Source: Pithys albifrons albifrons (Eukaryota > Chordata > Aves > Passeriformes > Thamnophilidae). From it: a DNA stretch of 64,000 nt. Below are positions 12,701-27,700 of this stretch, piece after piece. The position numbers were made by a program, and so were the translations under genes. A model generated the notes under the pieces. The model searched no databases and was not told the DNA's origin. It saw only the letters and a program-made list of their open reading frames with translations. The stretch covers positions 72,734,463 through 72,798,462 of the forward strand of contig NC_092497.1 in NCBI RefSeq assembly GCF_047495875.1. The letters are read 5' to 3'. The stretch's first letter is position 1; every line of letters begins with the position of its first letter.

Positions 12701-15700
12701 TACTTGAAAAGTGGAAGAGCTGCTAGTCCAATCCTGTTTTCTTCCTGTTTGTCTGAAAAATACAATTGTTTACTTTGGCTTTTATCTGTAAAGACTAGTA
12801 ATTTTTATCTTCTTAGCTGAATTTTGGACATCCTTATCGTAAATTTAATGAGAATAAAGTAGAATATTTCAGTTGGAAGGGGCCTGCAACGATCACTTAG
12901 TCCAATTGCCTGACCACTTCAGGGCTAACCAAAAGTAAAAGCATGTTATTAAGGGCATTATCTGAATGATGGGCTTAGCACATTGGCTGACTCTCAAGGA
13001 AGCCTATACCAATGTTTGACCACCCTTACAGGAAGGAAAAGCTTCCTAATGTTCAGTCTAAACCTCCCCTGGCACAACTTTGAACCGTTCCCAAATGTCC
13101 AATCAGTGGATCCCAGCAAGAAGAGTTCAGCACCTCTCCACCTCTTCTCCTGGGGTAGCTGCCTTTTAGAGATCTGCAGAAGACACATCTGACAGTTTTT
13201 AACTGTGTATGAGGGAGAATGGAGTTTAAAATATACATTTGTCTGAAAATATCCAGATACTAAACATTACACTTCTTTCCCTTCAGCAAAATATACAGGG
13301 GAAACAATTCCTAAACAATGAATTTTGAACCCACATTTCTACTCTTGAAACATTAATGCTGGGTAACACAAATCATGAGTTTTCCTTTCAGCATTGAAGC
13401 TCTACTGCCTGGAAGGTTTTTCCTACTTTATTTTTCCCTGTTAATCATAAATGGGGAAGAAAATGAGTATTTATTATCTACTCTGCATATTTTTAAGGTT
13501 TACATATGTATTTTAAAGTATAAATACGTGTTTTTATAACTGTTCTGAGAACGGTTTTGTGCGTATTTTTTCATGCATAATGTTATTTTTAGTTTTCATT
13601 ATTTGAAAATAAAAGTAAAATGTTCTTGTTGAAATGCATATGTCATTAACACAAAATACTCATTGACATTGGAATTTAAAATTACTTTGTTCTAGCTCCC
13701 TCAGTGAATTAGAAGACTGCCTTCAGCCAAATAAGGCGGTACTGTATACTTGGGCAGACCCAGCAGGTTCTAAGAAATTGACGTGGAAATGTGGAAACAG
13801 AACTGAGGAAATTTCCCCCAAAGAAGTATGTTTATTATCAAAGTCTTCTTTTAGTGGTGTCTAATATATTTTTCTGTTCATCAGTGTATGTACGAAACCC
13901 CATATTTAATAAGTATGATCAGCAGTGTCATATGTGAGTTTCAAACACAGAACAGTAACAACACTGTATTTTCCAGAGCTTGTTCCAATAAGCACTGTCT
14001 TCAGATGAAAACCGTGTGTGTGTGTTTGTGAGGCTTGTGTAAAAATTCATAGTACATTTTTTTTTGCTGCATCTTAAAAAAGTCTTCCATTGGTGTTTGT
14101 GTTGCTAAGACTTTTGCATTTGTTTGTGGAATAGGATGATAAATAAGGGTTCTAAAAATACTTTCTCTCTTGTTTGTAGGACAAAATGGAAATACTCCGC
14201 TTGGATTGTAGAAAATCAGTCTATTTAATGTCATTTTATGAAGGTTTGCAGCGTATTGTCCTGTTCAGTGAAGATGAGAATGTGTTTAAATTGACGTATG
14301 AAAGTGTAAAAGCGGAACTAGCAGAACAAGAAATTGTTCTGTCTTTGCAAGATGTTGGAATTTCATTGGTTGACAATTACTCAAAACAAGAGGTGTCCTA
14401 CATTGGAATTACAAGGTAACTTACTTTGTGTGCACTGATCTAAAATTTTTAACCTCAGGTATTTTCACTCTGTGAATATCATTTTGTGTTGCAATGAAAG
14501 AGGACAAGAGATTGAGGTTAAGAGTTATAGAATTAAATAAATAATTGTTTTTCTGTTGTCAAGAGAAATGCTTTCAGTGTGTTTTGTATTAAAGCATATG
14601 CTTTCTATATGTATGTGGTTTTGAAATATGTATTTGTAACTCTGTGTGGCAAACTTCCCAGTACATTTAACAAAAGTGTTTCCTGCCCATGTAGTTTGGG
14701 AAGTGACAATAGACTTCTAAGGAGTAAGGTCTGTGGGTAGTTTGTGTCAGTGGATGTTTCTGTCTTCACTACAGAAACAGTAGCTGGATTTTGTGTTGCA
14801 AATTTTGATGCAATAGGAGCTTAATAGGTCTCTTTAGTTTTGATTGATAAATTATTGGAGCCCTGAATCGTCTTACTTATATTTCCTACTGAAACATTTC
14901 AGAGGGAAGCAGAAAAGAAATTATATAATGCTTATTATCATATATTCAAAGAGGGGCTCTTTAGAATGTTAAGGGAAGGGACACTTGCATATCATTGCCA
15001 TAATTCAGACATTTCTGTATATTCACAGCCATGAGGTTGCGAAAGTGAAGGTTGTTTTTTTTTTTGATTATTCTTTGCACTGCACTGCAAAATAAACAAG
15101 CAAAATCCTTGTATACACATATACTTCACGTAGTCACATCTTTCATCTATGCTGTCTGTGCTGAGAAACTGTTCTCTGATTCCTAGACAGTGGAAACACT
15201 CTGTTAAAATGGCAGCTAATTGCCTAGATTCGTAGTAGTGTTGAGCTTTTACTAAACTGTTGGGTTTTGGAAGCAGTTATCCATAGTCGGTTGTCTAGCA
15301 ATGTTCATAGTTGGTATTGTTTTCTTGTCAAATCTTGAGTAAATGTCAAACTGTTGGAAAATGGATGGCAATACTGTTGAACTTGACCTTCCTTTCTAAG
15401 GAGTGATAAAAAAAAAGACATGAGGGAAAAAGGTGGGAAACTCCCAACAACTTCAAGGCAGTACTCTTTTGTTGTAGCTGTGTTTTTGGACTTTAGGTCA
15501 CTTATTTTTTTTTTATGATTCTGCTGTTGATGTGTCTGAACACAGATGCAGGTGTAGCTAAAAGGGGTTAGGGGTTCTGTCCAGAAAGCTGCGTATTTGT
15601 GGAAAGAAGAAATACCTTCCACCTGCCTGATAGTGTTGGTCTGTGCCCTGTTTTGTGTCTTATGTTTGACTGTAAGGTGAAATCAAACACAGGATCTTCT

Positions 15701-18700
15701 GACAGAAGCAATGGAAAAGAGTCCAGTGCCCTTTAAAATTGATAAATTATTTGTATTAATAAAACTGAGAGACAAAGAAAAGAATTGATTTAGAGATAAC
15801 AATTAAAAAAAACCCCAAACGAACAAGCAACAGAAACAAAACCCCCACCATAAAATTGGTAACGAAAACATGTCAATTGAATTCCTCATGAATTGATTTA
15901 GACTGAAGAAACAACCTGTCAAAAACAAGGGGCATTTCAGGAGGTGTTTTGTCTTGTCTCGAACTTCTTAATTTGTAGTAAATTCAAAATGCCAAAATAC
16001 ATGCAGGAATATAAGCAGAAAACTACGTTGAGATTTGTAGAATAATGGATGGCGACACTGTTGAAAGTGGCTTCCTTCTGAGTATTGTAACATACCCAAC
16101 CTCATCAAACTGGGGAGTTACACAGACTTGTTAACTTCTTTTTTGTGTTGTATTGGAGAGACTGGCTTCTGCTCAGTACCAAGAAGGCAACAGGGGATTT
16201 GTGTCATTTATTTACTGCAGTAGTGCTTTGCAATGTCATTTTTCCTTCCCTATTTACAACCTATCAGAAGTCATACTATAGTACCTAAAATTTGTTTTGA
16301 AATAGCTAATCCTTCTCTTTTGGTCCTTTGTTTTGTTTTCGAAGTTCTGATGTGGTTTGGGAGACAAAACCCAAGAAGAAGTCAAGATGGAGACCAATGA
16401 GTGTTAAGCAAATTGATAAATTAGAACAAGAATTCAAAGATTACAGTGAGCTAAGTCCTTCAGAGAATAAGATTATTGAGTTGGAATCGAATGTCTTGGT
16501 AATACTGATAGTTCTCTAATTATGTTGTTGCTATGTGTACACTAGAAAAAGATAATATATCACTTTTGATGGCCTTGAAATAGCTTGCAGTGAAATTTGA
16601 GATGATCAATTTACCTAATCCATTTGAAAACCTTTATCTCTCTCTTAAAAAAATCAGGAAAAAAAGCCATGAACAGTTAAAAGCTTGCTATAGATTTGTT
16701 GTTGTTAGACTTGAATTTCAGAGTTGGAAGCTAACATTTTTGCAGGTCATGATACTAAATATGCGTAGAACTACAGTAAGGTAGTTTGCGTTTGGTTCGT
16801 ATATTGTATCAGTAAATGTATTTGGGGTTTGTTTAGCATAAAATCTTGTGTTTTTAAGGTGGCTTACTGTGGGATAATTCAACTGTCATTCAACAACACA
16901 CAGCTGAAAAAATAATTTCAGAAATCATTCTGAAATGTTGAAGCACATTATGCTCAAAATTCTCAGTCTCTTTGTAAAGAAAAATTCTAGATACTCCTCA
17001 GAAATATGTTACAAGAAAATAAACAGTATATAGGTAAATAAGCCAATTTTTGTCTTGGTCATAGACCATTATAGTACTCAGTTTTTCCTAAGAAAGCCAT
17101 GTATTAAATGCTAGTATCTCCCAAATAATGCAGTATTTTGTAGTTATATTTCTATTGAAATTTATGACAAAAGTTGTTTTCTTTAAATAAAGTTAGGACC
17201 TCTAACTTAAAAGCTGCAAAACTTTTACTGCTAAGCTTTATAATATTGGTGAATGGTGTAAATTTTTTAGTCTATTTATAAAAAGCAGTATTTTAAAACA
17301 CTCAGCATACCAAATTTTCTTTAATATTGCAATAGGTATGTTTAACTCCTAATGGAATGGACATGAAAATTCAACAACCAAATGAGATTCCTATCAGAAG
17401 GAATTATCTGCCTGCTTTAAAAGTGGAATACAGTTCATCTGCACATCAGAAGTCTTTCAGAATTCAAGTTTACAAGATACAAGTGAGTGTTGTCAGAAAG
17501 TATAGAGTTACTTATTCAGAAAAAACAACTTTCATGGTAACTTGGATTCATTTTTAGAATTGTTTGGATTTCTCTTGTTTTCAGTCTAATTGTAATCACT
17601 AGCTTTTATATCAGTGCATCTCAATCTTTGGAACACTACTTAAATGCTTCTGGAAAGAAAAGAATGATAACTATGACTGGTCACAAAAAACATTTGCTTT
17701 TCATCTTCCATGTTTTGCTTGGAGCTGTTCTTTGTAACCAGCAAAAAGATATTTAGAGTTTCTTTTCTTGTTATGCTCAAGTTTTTAAAAACAAATCCTT
17801 TGTAAAAATTTTGTGGACCATGTGTTACTACCAACTTAAAGAAGCTTTTCTAAACTACTTGGATTGGATTATAAAATTGTGAAAATACATACATTTGTAA
17901 GCACAGTAGTGGCTTTTTTCTGTGTTTGGCTTGGTGGAAGGCTACAGGTAATGTTCAGAATTCTTGTGTTTGTCCTGATTTTAAAGTATTTCACTGTTGA
18001 AAAGCTAACGTGCTGTGCCTTGTCCTGTCCTTACCCCTACTAGATACAAAACCAGATTCCTGGAGCCATATTTCCCTTTGTGTTCTATCCTATTAAACCT
18101 CCAAAGTCCATCACCTTGGATTCAGGTTTGTTGTTCTAGTTTAACATAATTCTTCCATCTAAAAAGACAAGATACCTTCTTTGTTCTGAAGTTGGCCATG
18201 TCACTTTTATTAGATGAAGTTTGCATAAGCTGTCCAACAACAGGTAACACAAATACTAATGTTAGAGATAAGGAAACATTTGTCTGTACAAAGAAGATAC
18301 ACAGGAAACCATTTCAACAGTTAACAGGAGAAAAGGAAATTTTCTTTATCCATCAATATGATACCATTTAAACACATCTTTTCAGCATACTAATTCATTG
18401 CTTTTGGAGAGCATAAGCATGAAAGTTATGCTTGAATCAAGCTTAAAATGAAATTTTGATAGTTGCATTCAGACCAGTAATTATGAGAAAAGCTGTGTTC
18501 TGAAAATAATGAAAGATAGAATTCCTGTTGATGACAGTGAATCTCGTGCACTGTTTCTGTATTACGTGCATTTGGAGTTCTGGGGCAGTGAGAATTCACT
18601 TTTCATCTTTAGACTTCCATTATTTCCCTACTGCTCCAATATCTTAATTGTGCAATACTTGACCTTGTGACCTATCAGAAAACTAATATGAAAAGAATTG

Positions 18701-21700
18701 TCTAAGACCAGGATCCCTATGTGAGGCACCACTTAAGCTCTGCAGATGAAAACTTCTGTCTGTTTTGTATGTAGACTTCAGAGACTTCCCCATTGCTTGG
18801 AGCATAGCGGCATTGCTTGCGATGTGCTGAACTGCAGTCTTTCATTAAGTTTTTCATGCCAGGGTCACTTGAAAGATCTGCAGAATATCAAAAGGGATTG
18901 TGAATTGAGACAAAAAATGCTGCTTGTTAATTTGTGCAGAAGCTAATAGGATGTCAGGTGTTCATTCTCAGTATGATCAGTTTCAAGCTACAGTGCATAA
19001 ATCTGCAGAATTTTTTTTGGTTGGTTTTGGTTGGGTTTTTTTTTTTGTTTTTGTTTTTGTTTTCTTGTTTAATGTAAATTTTTGTATCAACCTTGGAAAA
19101 TCTTATTGCATAACTAAGGAAATTCTATCAATCTAAGATTATATCAATATTAATTTGTTTTTAAATTAAAATTATGCAGAGATCAGTGAAGTAGCATTTT
19201 GATGTGCCATTTCATCTTTGCCTTCCTAGTCCTTTCTGTTCCTGCTTTTTGCCCTGACTTAGTTGTTTGTCAGTCATATCCATTATGTAACCCTGCTTTA
19301 CAGGATTAAGAAAACCCTGAATGTATATGACATTTTCATATTAAAGCTATAAAGTTTTGTACATCATATAAAAATCTGTGCTGATCTCTTTTTATTTTAC
19401 AACTTCATAGCACCAAAACCATTTATAGATGTCAGTATTGTCATGAGAACTTCAGGACATTCACAAATATCTCATATTAAGTAAGTATTTTGCCATGTTT
19501 CATCTCTTCTGCTATTGATTATGTTTAATCAAGCTTTAAAATTAAAGTTATTACAGAGGCAAACATAATGAAAGGTAATTTTAACACCAACTCCTTCTTG
19601 GAAAGATCAGAACACTTTAATAGAGGTGAAAGCTCAGTGCCCTTTATATCCACATAATTGCAGAGTAAACCAAAGATTTATAGGTGTCATCTTAATGCAG
19701 ATTTTTAGTCTGTTTTAGAAAAAAAAATCTATGTTTAGTGGTGCTATATATAGTGTTAAATGCTGCTATGTGATTAAAAAGGTTCTGTTTATCAGAAATG
19801 TGTTTATCTTACACCTCTATGCAAAGCCTTCTTTTTACCATTAATGACGAATCCCTCAAAAAAACAAAAAAAACCCCCAACCTCCCCCCCCCAAAACCTG
19901 TACCTGAAGTTAATACATAAGTGGCCTAAATACCCTATATTAAGTTTTAAGTGTACGAGTTTTTGTAGAACACCTTAACAATTATTTTTTATTTTATTTA
20001 TAGGTATTTTAAAGTCCTGATTCAAGAGATGGGTCTCAGATTAGATCTTGGCTTCCTGTATGCTCTTGTTGAATTGTTTACACAGACTAATGTGCCAGGT
20101 GACCAAGAGGTAAAGGCTTTTTGTTGTTTCAAGATAAATAGATTTTATATTTCTAATTATTCAACTTGTATTAAAAACAAAAAAAGCTTGTCTGTATCCA
20201 TAATGATGGTTAATTGCTGTGTGTCTGGGACTAATATGCAGCTGTGAGTTTTTTAATTACTGTTGCCTGAGACAGATAGTAAACTCTGTATCTTGAATGC
20301 TGTGCAAAGAAGGCTTCAAAACGTTACAGCACAGGGTAAATGAGGGGAATTTGTACATGAAAGAGTATAAGTAGTGTTATTGAGTGTATTTTATCTCAGT
20401 GACAAATGGATAGTAGTTTTATATATTCTAAATTTTGAAGTAATATTCTTTTGAAATCCATTTGCAGCTACAACTTTTCAAAAAGGATGTTGAATCTCTT
20501 CAAGAAGAACTTATGAGTGTGTCTTCAATGGATACATCACAAATCAGCTTATATGAATACTTTCATATCTCTCCAATTAAGGTACAATTTTTGACATTGG
20601 AGTCTGAGTTTGCTCTCTGAAGATTTTTTGTGGGTTTTTTTTGTCTACTGCAGGGTATTAGGCACTGCAGATGAAGAATGATAGAGGTGATGAAAAAAAA
20701 ATAAATTTCTGGGATAGTGCTAAATAACATGTACAGCCAGGGTGCGAGATTATTGTGTAGCTGGCATTCCTGAAGCTGTGATAGTACTTTATAGGCTCTA
20801 TAGCAGTTCTTAAGAGAATGTCCCCAAATCCCATGGGAAATAGATAAAAAATTGTTTTAGTTTCTCCTCTTTGCAGTATCTGGTGAGAGGTTAGAAATTA
20901 TATTTGACAAGAAAAATTGCATAGAGGAAATAGGATGGAATAAATGGACTTCATGTTCTTATAAAAGATTAGTCTTTAATGGTTATGAATTATGTGACAA
21001 TGATTCTCCTAGCTGAGCTGTGTATCGGTTGAAGTGAGCTATAATTAAGCTCATCAGTTAATGAATGGCACATGATACTGTCTTCAGAGAATCAGAAACA
21101 GGTATAAGTTCTTTTAATCTGATTTTGAAAACTGCTGAATGCATCTATGCACCATAGAGCCATATAAGCAATTTTCATGAATGTTTTTATTTTGAGACTG
21201 CCACCTTAATTTGTGTGAAAAAATAGTCTGTTTCTTCTCTGCAAATGTGAGTAAGTAGTTTCAAGTTGTTTTCTTAAAGGTAGTTTAAATTATTCAGTCT
21301 GACTTGGTGTTGGTGGCGTTTTTTTGGCCTACATGGTGTATTTATGTACTCTGTTACAAAGTCAGACTGGTTTCAGTGAAGACTAGGAGTGTCTTACATC
21401 AATTTTTAAATCATCTAAAAGATTATAAAGATAGAACTATAATATTTCTAATAACCAACTGTGTTATTTTTCAATCTCTTTTTTTTTCTTTAGTTACACT
21501 TAAGCTTTTCCCTCAGTACGGGTGGAGAAGATAGTAACAAAGAAGAAAGAAAGAATGAATTGATACCGCTTCAGTCCCTGAATCTCCTGCTGAAGAGCAT
21601 AGGGGCCACCCTAACAGATGTACAAGATGTGGTTTTTAAGTAAGTTAAAAATACGATTGTAAAAATCACTCCAGAAGATTATACCAGTGTTTCATATCTT

Positions 21701-24700
21701 AGATTTTATTTTGCTCTGCCTAATAAGGATTTATTTTTTCTCTTTTGTGTCTTTTTTAGGTTGGCATTTTTTGAACTGAGGTATCACTTCTGTACTACAC
21801 AACAGCTCCAATCAGCAGTTATAAGGCATTATTCAAAACAGGTTAGATTAAGTAGATTTCAATATTCTGGTAAATATATATTTTGCAAGTGCTCTTGTGC
21901 ATTTTTGTTTTGTGAAACTAAGTAAAATTGCTCTCAGCCTTTTATATATATGTACAAAAGTAAAATAAACACATATGAAACAATTATTTTACTGCATTTT
22001 ACTGCATTTATGTTGGGCACAAGTGTCATGCATAACAAAGAAGCTTCCTGGAATGAATGGGGGAAGCAAACGCGGTGGAGCGCTGCTAGAACATAATTGG
22101 CACAAAAATATGAATGCTTTTTCTTGGACATTAACAGTATATGAATTATAGTTCCTTGTTGGCTTTTGTATACTGTTGAAGTCCTGTCATCCAGTGAAGA
22201 GAATCCAACATACACATTTTTGCATAAAATAATTCCTCCTCTTCTCTCCTTCTACCATGAATAATAAGGGATTCTTGAGACATCCTAATTTAGTGCTCTG
22301 CCCATCTTTAAAGGAGAAAAAAACCTATACAGGATTTTAATTGGGAAATTAGTTACCTCTTGTTCACTCACACTTACTTTTCCCAGAGGGAAAATACGGC
22401 ATTTAGGAGATGTACAACCTTTATTTTTAAATCAAACTACACTTCATATAGATGTAGTTAAAAAATTTTGCAGTGACAATCAACAGAATTTTCTCAGCCT
22501 ATGCAAACAGATCAAAGTTTGTCCTATAGTATGAGAAAACTGGGTAATGTGCTAGTTTTTTAAAATCTTGGTAACTTTAATGAGAGTTACTACTGAAATG
22601 CTTTTAAGTAGTATTGTTTCTTTGACTCAGTATGGTTTTACCACTGATTTTCTCACCTTCTTAGTACAACTGCTACTTTTCCAATTTTGAGGGTTTTGTA
22701 TAAAATTCATGTCTCTTTCATTGTTCTTATCTGAGGGTACTACACTGTTGACCTTTTTTTAGTGCAATTTAGGAAATACTTTAAGTAATCATTTTTTTTA
22801 TTTTAGGCCATTAAACAGATGTATGTTCTTATTCTTGGCCTTGATGTTTTGGGTAATCCGTTTGGATTCATAAGAGGCTTGTCTGAAGGAGTAGAAGCAT
22901 TCTTCTATGAACCTTACCAGGTAAAAATTTCTGCTGCCCTTTTATGAAATGTAGCATAAATAGATAGATATTAATTGTATTTAAAATCTATATTAATACC
23001 TGTTTTGGTTTTAAATTTAGATTTAGAATTGAAAATTTCAAGTAACAGTGGAAGTGGAAAACTCAAGATTGAAAGGAGAGAGAAGTCATTTATCTTAACT
23101 CAGAAAGGACTTCTCCTTATAGTTCTTATTTTAAAATAAATCTGATCATTTTCCATTTGCCTTAAAATAAGCAAACTTCAGGGAATTGATTAATATTCTA
23201 AACATTATTTGCTTTCTCTCACAGGAGCTTTTGTGGGAATTTTCTCACTTAATTGCTCGGTCTTACCGTCTTACTCTATTTATTACATATAAATCCGAAT
23301 AAGAATGTAAGATTTAAATATATTTAATGCATACTATTTGAAGCTTATTAAAAAGTGTCTTTTTTTTTTTTCTCATAGGGAGCTATCCAGGGTCCTGAGG
23401 AATTTATGGAAGGAATGGCACTAGGCCTTAAAGCACTCGTAGGGGGAGCCGTTGGTAAGTTTCAGCATTGTGATGATAGTTTGCATAATAGTGAGCAATC
23501 AAGCTGATTATTTGTAAATTGCATTGAATTTTAATTTGATTTATATTCCCATAGGTGGATTAGCAGGTGCTGCCTCAAGAATCACAGGTGCTATGGCAAA
23601 AGGAGTAGCTGCAATAACTATGGATGAGGACTACCAGCAAAAAAGGAGAGAAGCCATGAATAAACAGCCCACTGGTCTGAGAGAGGGTATCACTCGTGGT
23701 GGAAAAGGATTAGTTTCCGTAAGGAGAAAAAAAATAATTTTATGCAGAGAGGGCTAACAGGAACTTCTTGTAGCCACTGGAGTTGTTGGGTTTCAATTTT
23801 TTTACTTAGTTAGATTTTTGCTAAGTTTTTTAATTTTTCATTCTGGTTTTGCAAATATATAGCCACAATTGAGTGATAATTTTAAAGAAAAATATAAGAG
23901 GGTAGAAGAGATGGTAGAAACTGTGAAGTGGGTGCCTCTAATTCTGTTAGCTTGCAGTGAATTTTAGAATACTCAGAATGCAGGTACTTGGAGGCTAGTC
24001 ACCAATGAAGTCAAAAGAAAAATACTAAAAGTGAAAATTATCTGAAATCCCATTTGTAATGTCTGTTTTGTTTATCTTGGTAGGGTTTTGTCAGTGGCAT
24101 AACAGGAATAGTTACAAAACCAATAAGAGGTAAGTTTGGGTCTTGTATTCATTAACTTCACACGATGGTAGATTCTTGGTATTTGATGTATTATATCTCA
24201 GTGTAAATCTGAGATATAAAACTATCAAGATTTTATATTCCTGCTGACATGTAGTTTAAATGTTGTTTACATGAGCTTTGGGTAGAGACTATGTAGTTGT
24301 ATATCAAATAAGATTTGTAATTTAATGGTAATATTTACATGAGCTTTGGGTAGAGACTATGTAGTTGTATATCAAATAAGAATTGTAATTTAATGGTAAT
24401 AAAGTTCTCTTAAGATTGGAAGAAAAAGTCAGTGTTTTACAATGATTTGCTGCTCTTAATGCTTTTAGGGGCTCAGGAAGAAGGCGCAGCAGGTTTTTTC
24501 AAAGGTGTCGGAAAAGGCCTAGTGGGAGCAGTAGCTAGGCCGACTGGTGGAATAATAGACATGGCAAGCAGCACATTTCAGGGTATTAAAAAGTAAGTAA
24601 ATCAGTGTACAGAATAACATATAGCATGAAACAGACAATAATAGTACTAGTAGTACATTGTGTCTTTGTATCACCTCTGTGTTATTTACATAATAAATTG

Positions 24701-27700
24701 GTGGCTCTTTAACATAATACACAGTTGATAGCATTTAAAAAACAGCCACAAATCTCAAGTATTTCTAGTATTACTAAAAAAACTAGTTTAAGAGCCTCAG
24801 TGATCAGACATCCTTCAAATGCTGATTTTTATGCCAAGGGAGCAGGAAAAAAGGACTTCTCAGATGATCAAAAGTTACTTTATATATCATTACTTTTATA
24901 TGAGATGAGTTCCCAGACCACCAGATTATGCCAGATCTGTCCTGATTGTTCAGACTAAGAACTGTGTTAAGACTGCATTTGAATACTGTGGTAGTCTCAC
25001 TTTAATAAATTCTTTGCTGAAGATTAGCTCACACTGTAATGTGTCAAGAAGCAGGAGACAGTTTTAAGGAGGCATTTAGTAACTGTGTGAATACAGCAAT
25101 TCAATGGCCCTGTTCTTAGTGAGTGAGATTGCTACCATAAGATTGCCATTCTCTTTTGTTTTCCAACTTAAACTCTTTAGCAGAGAAGTGGAAGAATATC
25201 AGAGTGAAAGATCTGTATTTTGCAGTTGTCTTTAATTTTGAAGTCCAGTACTTATACACTGATTAAGTAATGCAAGCATGTGCTGCCCTATGCCATCTAA
25301 TTTGCTAATAATGATTCTCTGAAATAGATTTCTGAGTCTACTACTGTTTCATAGATTGTGTCTTCCTATGCAAAAGTACATATACAGACAATAACACTTC
25401 CTCTACTAGTACTTTAATTTGTATACAAAATAAATTAGAGCCTTAGCTAAATATTGTGGTTGATTAAAGATATTGATACATATCTGAAATACCCTGTTTT
25501 ACTGTCAGAGTTGCAGATTCATCAGAAGATGTGATAAGCCTGCGCCCGCCTCGCTTCTTTGGTGAAGATGGAGTTATTAGACCTTACAGGTTAAGAGATG
25601 GAACTGGAAGTCAAATGTTACAGGTGAAGAAAATGAAAGATTAATTGACATACATTTAAACTCATCTTAAATTGCAAAAAATATTTTGGAATTTCCTATT
25701 TCTTAAATTCCCCTTCCCTTCTTACCTAGTATTCAGTAGTCAACAAGTTTCATTTAATTTCTTAGATGTATGACCACTTTAGGGATTTGACTGCTGTGAC
25801 ACAACTCTTGAGGAAGACACCATAACATATCTCAGTGTATCTACCGGGGGTTTTGCAAGATACAGAGTATTTTGAATGAAGAAAAAGGGTTTTTATGTGC
25901 AATTAAAAAGTTTTGTGCCTTCAAAATTCATTTTCTAATAAACATTTAATAATTTAATAATAAATACAGATCCTTTTTTTCAGTAATTTTACAATACATA
26001 CCTTAAACTGAGTTTTGAATCTCAATTTTTTGTAAAAGAGAACTTTAAAGAACTTATGTCCTACTAAAGCCTTTGGAAGAATGTAAACAGTTCTGAAGTG
26101 GAATTCTGTTTGCATGAAGAACATGCTAAGCAGCAGTTATTCTGTAATGATTCATCTGCCTCTTAAGGAAATTTGAGAAGCAATTTCAATTGTGATGCAC
26201 ACAGCATATAGAGTTTCTGGGTTTTTTTCCTCTGTTAGAAGTAAACTTGCTTTTTAGAAATGTTCAAGCATAAGAAATGAAGTAGTAATTAGTGATTGCC
26301 TGAGTGTAAACAGAATTTTAAAAATATACATAAAAGGATTCACAGTGTGCTATGAAAATTTCATACAAAAACAACCTTTTAGGAAAAGTAGGTAAGAATG
26401 AAGTAGCTTTTTGGAGAGCATTTGTGACTCATTTAGAGTATTGCAACAGCTATTTGTTTCATGTCGAGTTCCACTCTTGTTTTTGTTTCTTCTGTACTTC
26501 ATTAGTTTGTCTTTCAATTCTGGTAGGAGCAGATTGCCCTATTTGGGGCACCTTAGCTTTGTTCACTGTGCCATTCACTAGTGATGTAGTTCAGCAGACT
26601 GTGATAATAAGGTCTTTGATAATTAGTAGTATGCCTCTTCCTTTCTTGAGGTAGCTTTCACTTGTGCTTTCCAATTTAAAGCTAGTGTCATAAAGCAGTA
26701 TTGCCTTAACTAGGGGATAGTTAGAAGCTACTACTGATGAGTGGCATAAATTTGTTAGTAATCTTCTCTTTTTTTTTGGTAAGAAAATAAATTTCAAAGC
26801 ATCCCCTTTTCTGTTTTAAAGCATACCTCTAAGACAAATGCTAGCAAACAACAGAGTCAGCTCTAATGTGTAGACTTTTCTAGTGACTTTACAGTGCTTT
26901 TGCTTCTTAAATTTGTACATTTGTATTTTTATCCTGAGAAACCTTTACAATATTCTACATTGTAACACGTAATTCTAATTTTTCTGTGTTATATGCTTGA
27001 GTACAGTACCACCATCTTCCATTATCGAACTTATAAAAGCATTAAGGCATGGCCTTGTATGATGCATTTCATATGTGTGATGGCATTCATCATTTGAAAG
27101 TAGCTAAACCTGAAAAATTGCTGTTTCATTTTAGTTTTCACTAGTAGTGATTGTAAGGCAGAACTGCTCTTGAAGAAATGTTTTCAAAGCTCCAAACAGG
27201 ATTATAATTCTCCCTTTTAGACAGTGATAACAGAAAGTAGTGATTTGCATATTCTTTTTCCCAGGCATTAAATTCTGTTATAGGATGTTTGGTGTCTTAA
27301 TTTAACTCTCAAGCCTACTAATATTTTTGGTTCTTAATGTTTGTGGGTTTAGAGCTGTTTAATTGTTTAGCGTGGAACTCAGTGGATTGCATGTCCCCCA
27401 TCTGAAACAATTTCAGCACAGTAGTGTTTTCTTACAGGGAAAAAGATTATTCTCCCCTTTTGCATTGTTTTTTCGATACAGGTCTGGTCACTGGTCCCAT
27501 TGCAGTCACTGTATGGTAGCTTTTCAGCAGAGTTATTTTGGAATAAAACTTCTTTTAGTGATTTAGGGATGATACATGCTGACTAAAGGAAATGAGGAGT
27601 AGGTTATTTCATGTGCTCATACTCCGTCCTAGACTAGAATGTCACTTTCAAATTTCTTTGTTTTTTTGGGTTTTATTTTGCTTTGATTAACAAACTGACT

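Noticed and set aside
14001..14055. tgtgtgtgtgtttgtg tract as a microsatellite
   Set aside because: It is too short to report as a repeat feature.
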